Shown: positions 6,921 through 17,126, counted from the first letter of the stretch. The stretch is 64,000 bases of DNA from Sphingomonas sp. PP-CE-1G-424 (GCF_004341085.1 NZ_SLXW01000001.1:682001-746000), one strand, 5' to 3'. Numbers and translations: made by a program. The notes: generated by a model from the letters alone, not told the origin.

Positions 6921-7766
6921 ATGACCGTCAATCCTATCACTACCGGCCGGATCCAGTCCGCGATCGCGCTTGCGAGCAGCAAGACGGGCGTGGATTTCGA
7001 CTATCTGCTGGGCCAGGCGAAGCTCGAGAGCGGGCTCAACGCCAACGCCAAGGCCGGCACGTCGAGCGCCTCCGGCCTCTATCAGTTCATCGAACAGAGC
7101 TGGCTCTCCGTCGTCAAGAAGCACGGCGCCGAACACGGCATGGCGTGGGCCGCGAACAGCATCGGCCAGTCGTCGAGCGGTCGCCTCTCGGTCGGCGATG
7201 CCGGCACCAAGGCGGCGATCCTCGCGCTGCGCAACGATCCCAACGCCGCCTCGCTGATGGCCGCCGAATACGCGTCCGACAACAAGGCCTCGCTCGAAGG
7301 CACGCTGAACCGCCCCGCGTCGGGCACCGACCTGTATATGGCGCACTTCATGGGTCTCGGTGGCGCGACCAAGTTCCTCAAGACGATGCAGGCCAACCCG
7401 CAGGCGAGCGGCGCCGCGCTCTTCCCCGCCGCGGCGCGCGCGAACCACAACGTCTTCTACGATTCGAACAACCAGCCGCGCACGCTGTCGGCGATCTACG
7501 ACCGGTTCGCCGACAAGCTCGGCGGTGCCGCCGCCGGGGCAGGCGCGACCGCGACACCCGCCAACTATGCCGCGCAGGCACTCGACATGAACGGTTCCAC
7601 GGTCATCACCGGCAGCAACGAAAGCGCCGACGACGCGCTCGCCTGGGCAACAACTGCAATGGGCAGGTTCACCGGCAAGGCGACGCAGGCCGCGGTGAAC
7701 GTCCTGCGCCCGACGCCCGACACCGCGCGCCTCGCCTACATGATGCTCGCACGGTTGGGCGGCTAA
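6921..7766 (+). CDS. flagellar lytic transglycosylase (SLT domain, SltF-like)
   Basis: The enzyme should cleave peptidoglycan to let the rod cross the cell wall. The 281-residue product has a lysozyme-like SLT domain in its first 170 residues: the catalytic Glu36 in QAKLESGLN, then SSASGLYQFIEQSWL (the GLYQF motif), and ADLYMAHF-MGLGGATKFL-like blocks further on. There is no signal peptide, so export could use the flagellar type III apparatus, as proposed for FlgJ/SltF-type enzymes. A sigma-54 promoter precedes it and flhA follows after 3 bases, tying it to flagellar assembly. Confidence 0.87.
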   Translation: MTVNPITTGRIQSAIALASSKTGVDFDYLLGQAKLESGLNANAKAGTSSASGLYQFIEQSWLSVVKKHGAEHGMAWAANSIGQSSSGRLSVGDAGTKAAILALRNDPNAASLMAAEYASDNKASLEGTLNRPASGTDLYMAHFMGLGGATKFLKTMQANPQASGAALFPAAARANHNVFYDSNNQPRTLSAIYDRFADKLGGAAAGAGATATPANYAAQALDMNGSTVITGSNESADDALAWATTAMGRFTGKATQAAVNVLRPTPDTARLAYMMLARLGG

Positions 7767-7769
7767 GCG

Positions 7770-9830
7770 ATGAACCGCATCCTCTCCAACGCCCGCGCGT
7801 CCGTCCTGCCGCTCGCGATCCTGCTGCTCGTGCTCGTCATGGTCGTGCCGATCCCGGCGTTCATGCTCGACATCTTCTTCGTGGCGAACATCGCGATCAG
7901 CCTCGCGGTGCTGATGGTCGCCCTGAACGCGCAGAAGCCGCTCGATTTCTCCGCCTTCCCGACCGTGCTGCTGTTCGCCACCCTCTTCCGCCTCGGCCTC
8001 AACGTCGCCTCCACCCGCATCGTGCTGGTCCACGGCCACGAGGGCGAGAGCGCGGCGGGTCACGTCATCGAGGCGTTCGGCACCTTCCTGATCGGCGGCG
8101 ATTACGTCGTCGGCATCTTCGTCTTCGCGATCCTGATGATCATCAACATGATCGTCGTCACCAAGGGCGCCGGCCGCGTGTCGGAAGTCAGCGCGCGCTT
8201 CACGCTCGACGCACTCCCCGGCAAGCAGATGGCGATCGACGCCGACCTCAACGCGGGCCTCATCACCCCCGACGAAGCCAAGGCGCGCCGCGTCGAAGTC
8301 TCCACCGAAGCCGATTTCTACGGCTCGATGGACGGCTCGTCGAAGTTCGTGAAGGGCGATGCGGTCGCGGCGATGCTGATCCTCGCCGCCAACATCATCG
8401 GCGGCCTGATCCTCGGCCCCGTCAGCCACGGCATGACGATCGCGGATGCGGCGCACAATTACATCCTGCTCGCGATCGGCGACGCGCTGGTCGCGCAGCT
8501 GCCGTCGCTGATGCTGTCGATCGCCGCCGCGTCGATCGTCACGCGCGTCACCTCCGACAAGGACCTTGCCGGCCAGATCGGCGGCCAGTTCGGTAGCCCA
8601 CGCACCTGGACGCCGGTCGCGGTCATCCTCGCGCTGCTCGGTATCCTGCCCGGCATGCCGCACATGGTGATCCTGCCGGCGGCCGCCATTGCCGGGTTCG
8701 CCGCGTGGAAGCTCCGCCAGATCGAGCGCCGCCCTGCCCCCGTTATGGTCGTCCCCGTCGAGACGATCGACCAGTCGAAGATCGGCTGGGAGGAAGTTAC
8801 GGATGGCATGCAGGTCAACCTCGACATCGGCTACGGCCTCGTGCCGCTCGCCGACGAGCGACGCGGGTCACCACTGATGGGGCGGATCACCGGCGTGCGT
8901 CGTCAGCTGTCGAAGGAACTCGGCTTCGTCGTGCCGCAGGTCCGCGTCCGCGACGACATCAACCTCGCGCCGTACGTCTACCGCATCCTCGTCAACGGCG
9001 TCGTCGCCGGCGAGGACACCGTGTCGCCCGACGAGATGCTCGCGCTCGACACCGGCCAGGCGTTCGGCGACCTGTTCGGCAAGAAGGTCAAGGATCCCAC
9101 CTTCGGGCTCGACGCGACCTGGGTCGATGCGGGCGATGCCGATGCGGCGACCGGTGCGGGCTATCTCGTGGTCGATCCCGGCACCGTGATGGCGACGCAC
9201 CTCAACCACCTGCTCGGCCAGAACGCGTCCGAGCTGCTCGGCCAGGACGAAGTGCAGGCGCTGCTCGACGGCCTCAAGGAGCGCGCCGCGCAACTGGTCG
9301 CAGCACTTGCGCCGCTGCCGATCACGACGCTGACGCAGGTCCTGAAAGGCCTGCTCGCGGAGAACGTGCCGCTCAAGGAATTCCGCCGCATCGCCGGCGC
9401 GATCGCGGTCGCGGCGCAGCGCACGCAGGATGCCGAGGAGATCATCGAGACGATCCGTCCCGAGCTCGGCGCGCTCATCATCCAGAAACTGTGCGGCGTG
9501 CGCGAACCGCTGCGCGTCATGACGTTGGAGGGTCAATTGGAAGGTCTGCTCGGCCAGGCGATGCGCGCCGATCAATCGCGCCGCCACGTCATCGAACCCG
9601 ATCTCGGCCGCCGCATCGTCGAGGCGCTGCAACGCGCCGCCGAACCGCTGATCGCCGAGGCGAAACCGTTCGCGCTGGTCGTCCAGCCGACCATCCGCAT
9701 CGCCATCCGCAAGCTCGTGCGGACGTGCCTGCCCGATACGCCCGTCATGTCGTTCTTCGAGGTGCCTGAAGAAAAGGCCGTCGAAGTCGTTGCGGTCATC
9801 GGTGCCTCGCAGCAGGCGCTGGCGGCATGA
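7770..9830 (+). CDS. flhA: flagellar export gate protein FlhA
   Basis: FlhA is the large export-gate component of the flagellar type III secretion system in the inner membrane. The 686-residue product has about eight transmembrane segments in residues 1-320 and the FHIPEP signature (LFRLGLNVASTRIVLVHGHEG, near residue 70-90). A linker and a cytosolic C-terminal domain that docks chaperone-substrate complexes follow (GAGYLVVDPGTVMATHLNHLL and LIIQKLCG). Length is typical (about 690). It overlaps fliA by 4 bases. Confidence 0.97.
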   Translation: MNRILSNARASVLPLAILLLVLVMVVPIPAFMLDIFFVANIAISLAVLMVALNAQKPLDFSAFPTVLLFATLFRLGLNVASTRIVLVHGHEGESAAGHVIEAFGTFLIGGDYVVGIFVFAILMIINMIVVTKGAGRVSEVSARFTLDALPGKQMAIDADLNAGLITPDEAKARRVEVSTEADFYGSMDGSSKFVKGDAVAAMLILAANIIGGLILGPVSHGMTIADAAHNYILLAIGDALVAQLPSLMLSIAAASIVTRVTSDKDLAGQIGGQFGSPRTWTPVAVILALLGILPGMPHMVILPAAAIAGFAAWKLRQIERRPAPVMVVPVETIDQSKIGWEEVTDGMQVNLDIGYGLVPLADERRGSPLMGRITGVRRQLSKELGFVVPQVRVRDDINLAPYVYRILVNGVVAGEDTVSPDEMLALDTGQAFGDLFGKKVKDPTFGLDATWVDAGDADAATGAGYLVVDPGTVMATHLNHLLGQNASELLGQDEVQALLDGLKERAAQLVAALAPLPITTLTQVLKGLLAENVPLKEFRRIAGAIAVAAQRTQDAEEIIETIRPELGALIIQKLCGVREPLRVMTLEGQLEGLLGQAMRADQSRRHVIEPDLGRRIVEALQRAAEPLIAEAKPFALVVQPTIRIAIRKLVRTCLPDTPVMSFFEVPEEKAVEVVAVIGASQQALAA

Positions 9831-10594
9831 GCGCGCTCCCGATGCGTGGTGCGTTCGACGATGCGCAGCCCTATACAGGCCAGCCGCTCACCTACCGCCC
9901 CCACCAGCGCCCCGGCGGCGATGCGGACCAGCTCGTCAAACAGCATCTCCCGCTGGTCCGCCGGATCGCGTGGCACGTCCACGGCAGCATGAGCAGCAGC
10001 GTCGAGGTCGAGGATCTGATCCAGGTCGGCCTGGTCGCGCTGGTCGAGGCCGCCGCGAATTTCGACGAACGCGGCATGCCGTTCAAGACCTACCTTATCA
10101 CCCGCCTGCGCGGCAGCATGATCGACGAACTCCGCCGCCAGGCCACGTCGACGCGCGGCGCGATGCGTCGACGACGTCAGTATGCCGAGGCGATCTCGAC
10201 GCTCACCGCCCGCACGGGGAAAGCCCCAGGAGAAGACATGATCGCAGAGCATATCGGCGTGACGATCGAAAAACTCCGCACCGACTACGTCACGGCCGAC
10301 GCACTCCGCTTCGACTCGATCGACGAGATGTATGCCGACGACCTGCCCTGGTTCGCCGACGACACGCCCGATGCCTTCGAGCAGCTCGCCGACAGCGACA
10401 TGCGCGAGGCCTTGATCAAGGCGATCACCGCGCTCCCCGAACGCGAGGCGCAGGTGATCCAGCTCTATTATGTCGAGGAACTCAACCTCGAGGAGATCGG
10501 CGAAGTCTTCGGCGTGGGCTCGGCGCGCGTCTGCCAGATCAAGGCGTCCGCGCATGCGAAACTGAAAAAGGCACTCGCCCGCCAGATCGCCTGA
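9827..10594 (+). CDS. fliA: flagellar sigma factor FliA (sigma-28)
   Basis: FliA directs RNA polymerase to late flagellar promoters. The 255-residue product has region 2 (HLPLVRRIAWHVH, VEDLIQVGLVALVEAAANFDERG, FKTYLITRLRGSMIDELR), region 3 (TARTGKAPGEDMIAEHIGV) and region 4 (ALPEREAQVIQLYYVEELNLEEIGEVFGVGSARVCQIKASA). It lacks region 1, as sigma-28 proteins do. An acidic stretch between regions 3 and 4 is longer than usual. Its partner FlgM is encoded at 6113; probable targets are the promoters at 22528 and 37204. Confidence 0.94.
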   Translation: MSALPMRGAFDDAQPYTGQPLTYRPHQRPGGDADQLVKQHLPLVRRIAWHVHGSMSSSVEVEDLIQVGLVALVEAAANFDERGMPFKTYLITRLRGSMIDELRRQATSTRGAMRRRRQYAEAISTLTARTGKAPGEDMIAEHIGVTIEKLRTDYVTADALRFDSIDEMYADDLPWFADDTPDAFEQLADSDMREALIKAITALPEREAQVIQLYYVEELNLEEIGEVFGVGSARVCQIKASAHAKLKKALARQIA

Positions 10595-10633
10595 GCTCTG
10601 TTTCTTCAGCGCGCGGAAGAGTAATCGGCGCGG

Positions 10634-11161
10634 ATGACGTTGGACGAACTCGGATCGCGCATCTGCATCATGGGACCATCCAACAGCGGCAAGTCCACGC
10701 TGGCGGACGCCCTATCGCAGGCGCGGGAGCTTACCGCGATCCACCTCGATCAGCTGCACCATCTGCCGCATACCGACTGGGTCCCGCGGCCCGCAGACGA
10801 ATTCGCCGCGTTGCATGATGCCGCGATCCTGGGCTCATGCTGGGTGATCGACGGCAATTATTCGCGGCTTATCCCGCGCAGACTTGAGCGCGCCACCGGG
10901 GTCATCCTGCTCGATGTGTCCACTGCGGTCAGCCTCTACCGCTATTTGAAGCGCTGCTGGTTCGATCATGATCGCCGCGGCGCGCTCGAAGGCGGTCGCG
11001 ACACGGTCAAATGGGCGATGATCCGCCACATCACGATCGCCACCAGAACGAACCGCGCACGCTATGCTCGGATGTTCGAGGATATTCGCCTGCCGAAGGT
11101 GGCGCTCGAGTCGACCGGCGCACTTGCCGCCTTCTACCGGTCGAACGATTTGCTACGCTGA
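10634..11161 (+). CDS. P-loop nucleoside/nucleotide kinase-like protein
   Basis: The 175-residue product begins with a Walker A motif (IMGPSNSGKSTLADALS, near residues 12-28), followed by HLDQLHHLP, WVIDGNYS and a positively charged helix region. This pattern fits the small adenylate-kinase-like ATPases often annotated as topology-modulation or AAA family proteins. The substrate is unknown. It lies 39 bases after fliA and could be read through from it, but nothing else links it to motility. The terminator at 11169 follows immediately. Confidence 0.75.
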   Translation: MTLDELGSRICIMGPSNSGKSTLADALSQARELTAIHLDQLHHLPHTDWVPRPADEFAALHDAAILGSCWVIDGNYSRLIPRRLERATGVILLDVSTAVSLYRYLKRCWFDHDRRGALEGGRDTVKWAMIRHITIATRTNRARYARMFEDIRLPKVALESTGALAAFYRSNDLLR

Positions 11162-11168
11162 AAGCCGA

Positions 11169-11204
11169 TCCGGACCCCGTAGCCTGCGGGGTCCGGACCA
11201 TTTT
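11169..11204. terminator. bidirectional rho-independent terminator
   Basis: An 11-base perfect stem (TCCGGACCCCG at 11169-11179 with its complement at 11187-11197) with a 7-base loop is followed by TTTT on the plus strand. It separates the convergent kinase-like gene and the MFS gene. Confidence 0.85.
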
Positions 11205-11207
11205 CGG

Positions 11208-12875
11208 TCAGCTGTGCAGCGACCGGCGGAACGTCTCGGGCAGGAATACGAGACCCACCAGCGCCGTCACCGCGCAGGCGAGGATCGGATACCAGAGCCC
11301 GTAATAGATATCCCCGGTCGCCGCGACCATCGCGAACGCCGCGGTCGGCAGGAACCCGCCGAACCAGCCATTGCCGATATGATAGGGCAGCGACATCGAC
11401 GTGTAGCGGATCCGCGTCGGGAACAGCTCGACCAGCAGCGCCGCGATCGGGCCGTAGACCATCGTGACGTACAGCACGAGCAGGACGAGGATCGCGATGA
11501 CCATCGGCTTGTTGATCTGTGCCGGGTCCGCCTTTTCGGGGTAGCCTACTGCGGTCAGTGCGGTCTTCACCTCGGCACCGAACGCCTTGATCGCCGCCGC
11601 CTTGTCAGGACCCGTAACGACCGCCGGATTGACGACCGGGATGGTCGTGCCACCGATGTGGATCTGCGCGACGGTGCCCGCGGGTGCGATCACGTTGGCA
11701 TAGGAGATACCCGCCTTTGCCAGATACGCCTTGGCGATGTCGCACGAGCTGCTGTCGAACTTGTTCTTGCCGACCGGATCGAACTGCACCGAGCACTCGT
11801 CGGGATTAGCGACGACGGTTACCGGCGAATTGGCCTGCGCGGCATAGAGCGCCGGGTTGGCGGCCTTCGACAGCGCATGGAACAGCGGCATGTACGTCAG
11901 CGCGGCGAGCGCACAGCCGGTCAGGATGATGTATTTCCGCCCGATCTTGTCCGACAGCCAGCCGAAGAAGATGAACGCCGGCGTGGCGATCAACAGCGCG
12001 ATCGCGATCAGGATGTTGGTGGTCGGCCCATCGACGCGCAGGTTCTTCTCAAGGAAGAACAACGCGTAGAACTGGCTAGTGTAGAACACGACGCCCTGCC
12101 CGACGACCGCACCGAACAGCGCGATCAGCACGACCTTGAGGTTGCTCCACTGCCCGAACGCTTCGGTCAGCGGCGCCTTCGAGGTCTTGCCCTCGTCCTT
12201 CATCTTCTGGAACACCGGGCTCTCTTCGAGCTGCATGCGGATCCACAGCGACACGGCGAGCAGCGCGATCGAGACGATGAACGGGATGCGCCAGCCCCAT
12301 GCCGCGAACGCCTCTTCGCCCACCAGCGTACGTACGCCGATGACGATCAGCAGCGCCGCGAACAGCCCGAGCGAGGCGGTGGTCTGGATGAAGCTGGTGA
12401 ACAGCCCGCGCTTCTTGTCGGGCGCGTGCTCTGCGACATAGGTCGCAGCGCCGCCATATTCGCCGCCGAGCGCGAGGCCCTGCAACAGGCGCAATACCAC
12501 CAGTGCGATCGGTGCGGCGACGCCGACCGATGCGTAGCTCGGGAGCAGGCCAACCAGGAAGGTCGACAGGCCCATGATCGCCATCGTCACTAGGAAGGTG
12601 TTCTTGCGGCCGACGACATCGCCGATCCGCCCGAACACCAGCGCGCCGAACGGCCGCACCGCGAACCCGGCCGCGAACGCCGCGAGCGCGAAAATGAACC
12701 CGGTGGTCTCGTTGACGCCCGAGAAGAACTGCGCGGTGATGATCGTCGCGAGCAGGCCGTAGAGGTAAAAATCATACCATTCGAACACCGCGCCGAGCGA
12801 CGACGCGATGATGATCAGCGGCTGGCTCTGTTTCACGTGCCCAAGGGGCGATGCGTCCCCTGTTGTCGTCGCCAT
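11208..12875 (-). CDS. MFS metabolite:H+ symporter (MHS family)
   Basis: A 12-helix major facilitator transporter of the inner membrane. The 555-residue product shows hallmarks of the MHS subfamily: FEWYDFYLYGLLATI near residue 33, GRIGDVVGRK after helix 2, and GLALGGEYGGAATYVAEHAP with RG in the fourth-fifth helix region. It is longer than usual because of an insert of roughly 115 residues (about 335-450) with two Cys in a predicted external loop, a form seen in some sphingomonad-type symporters. It lies 50 bases downstream of a porin gene and divergent from acs, so a carboxylate substrate is plausible but not proven. Confidence 0.85.
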   Translation of the reverse strand: MATTTGDASPLGHVKQSQPLIIIASSLGAVFEWYDFYLYGLLATIITAQFFSGVNETTGFIFALAAFAAGFAVRPFGALVFGRIGDVVGRKNTFLVTMAIMGLSTFLVGLLPSYASVGVAAPIALVVLRLLQGLALGGEYGGAATYVAEHAPDKKRGLFTSFIQTTASLGLFAALLIVIGVRTLVGEEAFAAWGWRIPFIVSIALLAVSLWIRMQLEESPVFQKMKDEGKTSKAPLTEAFGQWSNLKVVLIALFGAVVGQGVVFYTSQFYALFFLEKNLRVDGPTTNILIAIALLIATPAFIFFGWLSDKIGRKYIILTGCALAALTYMPLFHALSKAANPALYAAQANSPVTVVANPDECSVQFDPVGKNKFDSSSCDIAKAYLAKAGISYANVIAPAGTVAQIHIGGTTIPVVNPAVVTGPDKAAAIKAFGAEVKTALTAVGYPEKADPAQINKPMVIAILVLLVLYVTMVYGPIAALLVELFPTRIRYTSMSLPYHIGNGWFGGFLPTAAFAMVAATGDIYYGLWYPILACAVTALVGLVFLPETFRRSLHS

Positions 12876-12925
12876 GGCGGTATCCTCTCAGATGGGTTGG
12901 GTGGGGATTCTGCTGCGTTGGGCAG

Positions 12926-14359
12926 TCAGAACCCGTATTTGAATGCGAATTCGAGGCGATCGAGCGCGCCGGTGTCACCCGAGACGAGCTCGCGGACGGC
13001 GTGGCGATATTCCACGCCGATGTCGAAGCCCTTGCCCGGCGACCAGAACAAATTGCCTGCGCCGCCATAGGACTTGGCGTTGGCCAGCCCCGTGACGATC
13101 ACGCCCGCCGGATAATTGGCCGACTGGTAGCTGCCCATGAGCGTCGAGTGGATCGCATCGGTCCAGCCGATCCGCAGCGCCGCGAAGCCCGCGAAATTGT
13201 CGATCCGCTCGAGCTGGGTCGCGGTGCCGCCGTAGATCGCGTCGGGGACGTATCCCAATCCCAGATAGCGGCCGATGCCTTGCCCGTAGGTCGCCATGAA
13301 GCGCAGGTCGTGACGCTTGCCGATCGGAATCTTGCCGGACCCGGATACGCCCCAGCCGAAGGCGGTATCGCCGCTGCCCAGCGTATCGGTCCGCAACTCG
13401 CGCGCGAGGCCGGCGAGCGCGAAATCGCCGAATTTCGGTTTCCAGTTCACCCGTGCCACCACGTCGGGCAGGCGGTCGTCATCCGTGTCGACCAGCGCGG
13501 CGTTGGCCGGCAATGCCGTTTCCGTTTCGGGGTTCTCGGCCGCGATCTGCAACGTCAGCCCGGATCGGAACGGGATGGTGTAGCGGACCTGGGCCTGGCG
13601 GTTGAACACCGTGCCGTCCAGCGGTCCGACGAAATCCGTCGTCTCCGGCAGCACCGCGATGTTCTGGAAGGTCGACCATTCCTGCCCGACCAGCAAATTG
13701 CCATATTCGATGAAGCCACGGCGGAAGGTGGGCGTGTAGGGGTTGGTCGCGCGCTGCGCGCCGACCGGCGCCGTCGCGAGCGCGAAATCGAACTCCACCA
13801 GCGTCTTGATGTCGGTGCCGTTCATCGGCGTCGACGTGCTGAACTGCAGGCGGGTCTGGCGCGCGGAGAGCAGCAGATCCTGTGTGGAGAACCCGCCGCC
13901 GACCGGAATCTGCTGCGGCAGGAAGAACTCCTTGCCCAGCCCGCCGACCGCGGCCTCGCCGTCGCTGTAACGGCTGGCAATGACGTTGAGACGAACGAAG
14001 CCGCCCAGCTTGACCGTCGTGTTGCCGACGCGAAAACCGTCGGTCGGTGCCGAATTTGTCGCGACAGGCTTGGCCTGGGCCACGTTGGTCGCGCCGGGCG
14101 ATCGGCCTGGCGACTCGGATGCCACGCTCATGGGGGTCGTGCTCGTGGAAGTCGCGCTCATGGGAGTCGGGGCGATCGGCGCCGCGGCCGTTGCCCGCGC
14201 CGCGTTCAGCTCGCCGCGCAGATCCTGCACCGCCGCTTCGAGCGCCTTCAACCGTGTCTCGAGCTCGACTTCGCGCGCGGTCTGCGCCTGCGCCGCGGTC
14301 GGCACCAGCCCCGCCAACGCACTACTCATCAGCAGCGTCCTGAAAGCCAATCGCTTCAT
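12926..14359 (-). CDS. DcaP-like trimeric outer-membrane porin
   Basis: The predicted mature protein is an outer-membrane beta-barrel channel. The 477-residue product has a signal peptide (MKRLAFRTLLMSSALAG ... AAQA) and a coiled-coil segment (REVELETRLKALEAAVQDLRGEL) typical of DcaP trimers. A Pro/Thr/Ser-rich linker and alternating beta-strands end in the C-terminal Phe signature (LEFAFKYGF). An ATG 12 bases upstream (14371) is a possible alternative start. DcaP proteins transport dicarboxylates and related anions. The gene is followed by the MFS symporter and diverges from acs, suggesting a shared uptake route. Confidence 0.83.
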   Translation of the reverse strand: MKRLAFRTLLMSSALAGLVPTAAQAQTAREVELETRLKALEAAVQDLRGELNAARATAAAPIAPTPMSATSTSTTPMSVASESPGRSPGATNVAQAKPVATNSAPTDGFRVGNTTVKLGGFVRLNVIASRYSDGEAAVGGLGKEFFLPQQIPVGGGFSTQDLLLSARQTRLQFSTSTPMNGTDIKTLVEFDFALATAPVGAQRATNPYTPTFRRGFIEYGNLLVGQEWSTFQNIAVLPETTDFVGPLDGTVFNRQAQVRYTIPFRSGLTLQIAAENPETETALPANAALVDTDDDRLPDVVARVNWKPKFGDFALAGLARELRTDTLGSGDTAFGWGVSGSGKIPIGKRHDLRFMATYGQGIGRYLGLGYVPDAIYGGTATQLERIDNFAGFAALRIGWTDAIHSTLMGSYQSANYPAGVIVTGLANAKSYGGAGNLFWSPGKGFDIGVEYRHAVRELVSGDTGALDRLEFAFKYGF

Positions 14360-14455
14360 GCCCGTTTCCATCCCCACCCGTCTCCGTCCCAGTTCGTCTA
14401 TTCGACGTTCTACTATAGGATCGTTGCCACCATGACGGATTGCGACGACGCACAC

Positions 14456-14477
14456 ATCCCTTACTTTGGTTAGGGAT
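14456..14477. promoter_or_regulatory. dyad in the porin/acs divergent promoter region
   Basis: ATCCCT-N10-AGGGAT forms a 6-base inverted repeat about 47 bases upstream of the acs ATG and about 97 bases upstream of the porin start. It could be an operator for the response regulator encoded next to acs. This is inference from position and symmetry only. Confidence 0.35.
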
Positions 14478-14523
14478 GATCGTGCCGACACGACCGCGTA
14501 CAGCGCGGCAAAAGGAGAGCCAG

Positions 14524-16479
14524 ATGACCGAGGCAAGCTATCCCGTCCCCGCGGAATGGGCGAAGGACGCCCTGATCGACGCCGCCGCCTATGACCGGAT
14601 GTATGCCGAGGCCGCGACCGATCCCGACGCGTTCTGGGCGAAAGAGGCCAAGCGGCTCGACTGGATCGTGGCGCCGACCAAGATCAAGGATACGTCGTTC
14701 GACGAGAACGACTTCCACATCCGCTGGTTCGAGGACGGGCAGCTCAACGTCGCCGCGAACTGCGTCGATCGCCACGCCGAGACGCGCCCCGATGCGACCG
14801 CGATCCTGTGGGAAGGCGACGACCCTGCCGACGACCGCAAGATCAGCTATGCCGAACTGCGCGACGAGGTGTCGAAGCTCGGCAATGCGCTGAAGGCCAA
14901 AGGCGTCAGGAAGGGCGACCGCGTCACGATCTACCTGCCGATGATCCCCGAGGCGGCGTTCGCGATGCTCGCCTGCGCGCGGATCGGCGCGATCCATTCG
15001 GTGGTGTTCGGCGGTTTCTCGCCCGAGAGCCTGTGCAACCGCATTCACGATTGCGACAGCCGCATCGTCATCACCGCCGACGAGGGTCTGCGTGGCGGCA
15101 AGACCGTGCCGTTGAAGGCCAATGTCGACGCCGCGCTCGACCACGGCGATCTCGCGGTCGAGACCGTCATCGTCGTCCGTCGCACCGGCGGCAAGGTCAC
15201 CATGACCGAAGGCCGCGACTGCTGGTATGCGGACTGCGTCGAGGGCCAGTCGACCGACTGCGCCCCCGAGCCGATGAACGCCGAGGACCCGCTGTTCATC
15301 CTCTATACCAGTGGCTCGACCGGCCAGCCCAAGGGCGTACTCCACTCGACCGGCGGCTATCTGGTCTGGGCGTCGATGACGCACGAATACGTCTTCAACT
15401 ACCGCCCCGGCGAGATCTTCTGGTGCGCGGCGGACGTCGGTTGGGTTACCGGCCACACCTATTCGCTGTACGGCGCACTCGCGAACGGCGCGACCACCGT
15501 GATGTTCGAGGGCGTGCCCAACTACCCCGATCACAGCCGGTTCTGGCAGATCGTCGACAAATACCAGGTCAACATCCTCTACACCGCACCGACCGCGCTC
15601 CGGTCGCTGATGCGCGAGGGCGACGACTGGGTGACGCGCACCAGCCGCAAGTCGCTGCGCCTGCTCGGCTCGGTCGGCGAACCGATCAATCCGGAAGCGT
15701 GGAACTGGTATCACAACGTCGTCGGTGACGGCCGTTGCCCGATCGTCGACACCTGGTGGCAGACGGAAACCGGCGGCCACATGATCTCGCCACTGCCGGG
15801 CGCCACCGCGTTGAAACCCGGCAGCGCGACCAAGCCGCTGTTCGGCGTGCTCCCGGAACTGGTCGATGCGGACGGCAAGGTGCTGGAGGGCGCGGTCGAG
15901 GGCAACCTCGTCATCGCCGACAGCTGGCCCGGCCAGATGCGGACCGTGTGGAACGATCACGAACGCTTCTTCCAGACCTATTTCTCGACCTATCCCGGCA
16001 AGTATTTCACCGGCGACGGCTGCCGCCGCGACGAGGACGGCTATTACTGGATCACCGGTCGGGTCGACGACGTCATCAACGTCAGCGGCCACCGCATGGG
16101 CACCGCCGAAGTCGAGAGCGCACTCGTCGCGCACTCGAAGGTCGCCGAGGCCGCGGTCGTCGGCATGCCGCACGACGTGAAGGGTCAGGGCATCTACGCG
16201 TACGTCACGCTCAACGCGAACGCCGAGCCGAGCGATGACCTGCGCAAGGAACTCGTGCAGTGGGTCCGCCGCGAGATCGGGCCGATCGCGACCCCCGACA
16301 TCCTCCAGTTCGCGCCGGCCCTCCCGAAGACTCGCTCGGGGAAGATCATGCGCCGCATCCTGCGCAAGATCGCGGAGAACCAGCTCGACCAGCTTGGCGA
16401 CACCTCGACGCTCGCCGATCCCGCGGTGGTCGACGCGCTGATCGCCGGCCGCGAGGAGGCTATCCCCGTACCGGCATGA
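14524..16479 (+). CDS. acs: acetyl-CoA synthetase (acetate-CoA ligase)
   Basis: Converts acetate, ATP and CoA to acetyl-CoA through an acetyl-adenylate. The 651-residue product has the family length and motifs: the AMP-binding loop [11 protein letters not shown] (near residue 261), [10 protein letters not shown], the hinge region [17 protein letters not shown], and the C-terminal [12 protein letters not shown], whose Lys607 is the residue acetylated in Acs enzymes. The ATG is chosen because GGAGA precedes it by 5 bases; the open frame extends further upstream without a good ribosome site. The stop overlaps the start of a response-regulator gene by 4 bases. Confidence 0.97.
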   Translation: MTEASYPVPAEWAKDALIDAAAYDRMYAEAATDPDAFWAKEAKRLDWIVAPTKIKDTSFDENDFHIRWFEDGQLNVAANCVDRHAETRPDATAILWEGDDPADDRKISYAELRDEVSKLGNALKAKGVRKGDRVTIYLPMIPEAAFAMLACARIGAIHSVVFGGFSPESLCNRIHDCDSRIVITADEGLRGGKTVPLKANVDAALDHGDLAVETVIVVRRTGGKVTMTEGRDCWYADCVEGQSTDCAPEPMNAEDPLFILYTSGSTGQPKGVLHSTGGYLVWASMTHEYVFNYRPGEIFWCAADVGWVTGHTYSLYGALANGATTVMFEGVPNYPDHSRFWQIVDKYQVNILYTAPTALRSLMREGDDWVTRTSRKSLRLLGSVGEPINPEAWNWYHNVVGDGRCPIVDTWWQTETGGHMISPLPGATALKPGSATKPLFGVLPELVDADGKVLEGAVEGNLVIADSWPGQMRTVWNDHERFFQTYFSTYPGKYFTGDGCRRDEDGYYWITGRVDDVINVSGHRMGTAEVESALVAHSKVAEAAVVGMPHDVKGQGIYAYVTLNANAEPSDDLRKELVQWVRREIGPIATPDILQFAPALPKTRSGKIMRRILRKIAENQLDQLGDTSTLADPAVVDALIAGREEAIPVPA

Positions 16480-17099
16480 CGCGCACGATCCTCATCGCCG
16501 ACGATCACCCGCTGTTCCGCCAGGCGTTAAAACTGGCGGTCAGCCGCGCCGCGCCCGACGCGGTGGTGATCGAGGCGGGGCAGCTCTGCGAGGCGGTCGA
16601 CGCGGTTCGGGGGGCGGAACGGCTCGACCTGATCCTGCTTGACCTGCGCATGCCGGGCTCGGAAGGGTTCGCGGGGGTGGCGTTGCTCCATGCCGAGCGC
16701 CCCGACACGCCGATCATGGTGATCTCCTCGGCGGACGAAGCCGAAGCGGCACCGCGTGCGCGGGCGTATGGCGCAATCGGTTTCGTCTCTAAGACCGCTG
16801 ACCTCGCCACGTTGGAAAACGCCGTAGCCCGAGCCCTCGCCGGCGAACGCGACGCGCCGATCGAAGGTGCCTCCGTCGATGACATGGCGACGCGTGTTGC
16901 GAGCCTCACCCCAACCGAACTGAAAGTCCTGCTCGGCGTGCTGGCCGGCCGCCTCAACAAGCAAGTCGCCTTCGACCTCGGTATCTCCGAAGGCACGGTG
17001 AAGGGTCACATGACCGCCATCCTGCGCAAGCTGGGCGTCCAAAACCGCACGCAAGCGGTCCTCGCAGCAAGAGCGATGGACATCCACTTCGCCGACTAG
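16476..17099 (+). CDS. crbR: LuxR/NarL-type response regulator, CrbR-like
   Basis: A two-component transcription regulator. The 207-residue product has a receiver domain ([12 protein letters not shown], phosphoacceptor Asp56 in [10 protein letters not shown], then the conserved Ser/Lys in VISSADE and VSKTADL) and a LuxR-type helix-turn-helix ([40 protein letters not shown]). Its start overlaps the acs stop. In Vibrio and Pseudomonas, CrbR with the SSS-domain kinase CrbS activates acs in the acetate switch; the same three genes are adjacent here. The symbol is assigned by this context and motif similarity. Confidence 0.85.
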   Translation: MTRTILIADDHPLFRQALKLAVSRAAPDAVVIEAGQLCEAVDAVRGAERLDLILLDLRMPGSEGFAGVALLHAERPDTPIMVISSADEAEAAPRARAYGAIGFVSKTADLATLENAVARALAGERDAPIEGASVDDMATRVASLTPTELKVLLGVLAGRLNKQVAFDLGISEGTVKGHMTAILRKLGVQNRTQAVLAARAMDIHFAD

Positions 17100-17126
17100 C
17101 CGCGCACCGACTGCCCCCTCCCCCAA

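Noticed and set aside
6753..8663. 636-codon open frame on the minus strand across the transglycosylase and flhA genes
   Set aside because: Its content is Arg/Asp/His-rich low complexity, typical of antisense frames in GC-rich DNA, and the plus strand encodes clear conserved proteins.
11064..14473. Long plus-strand open frames (about 500 codons each) opposite the MFS symporter and porin genes
   Set aside because: Shadow frames with no domain; the minus strand carries well-conserved proteins with proper termini.
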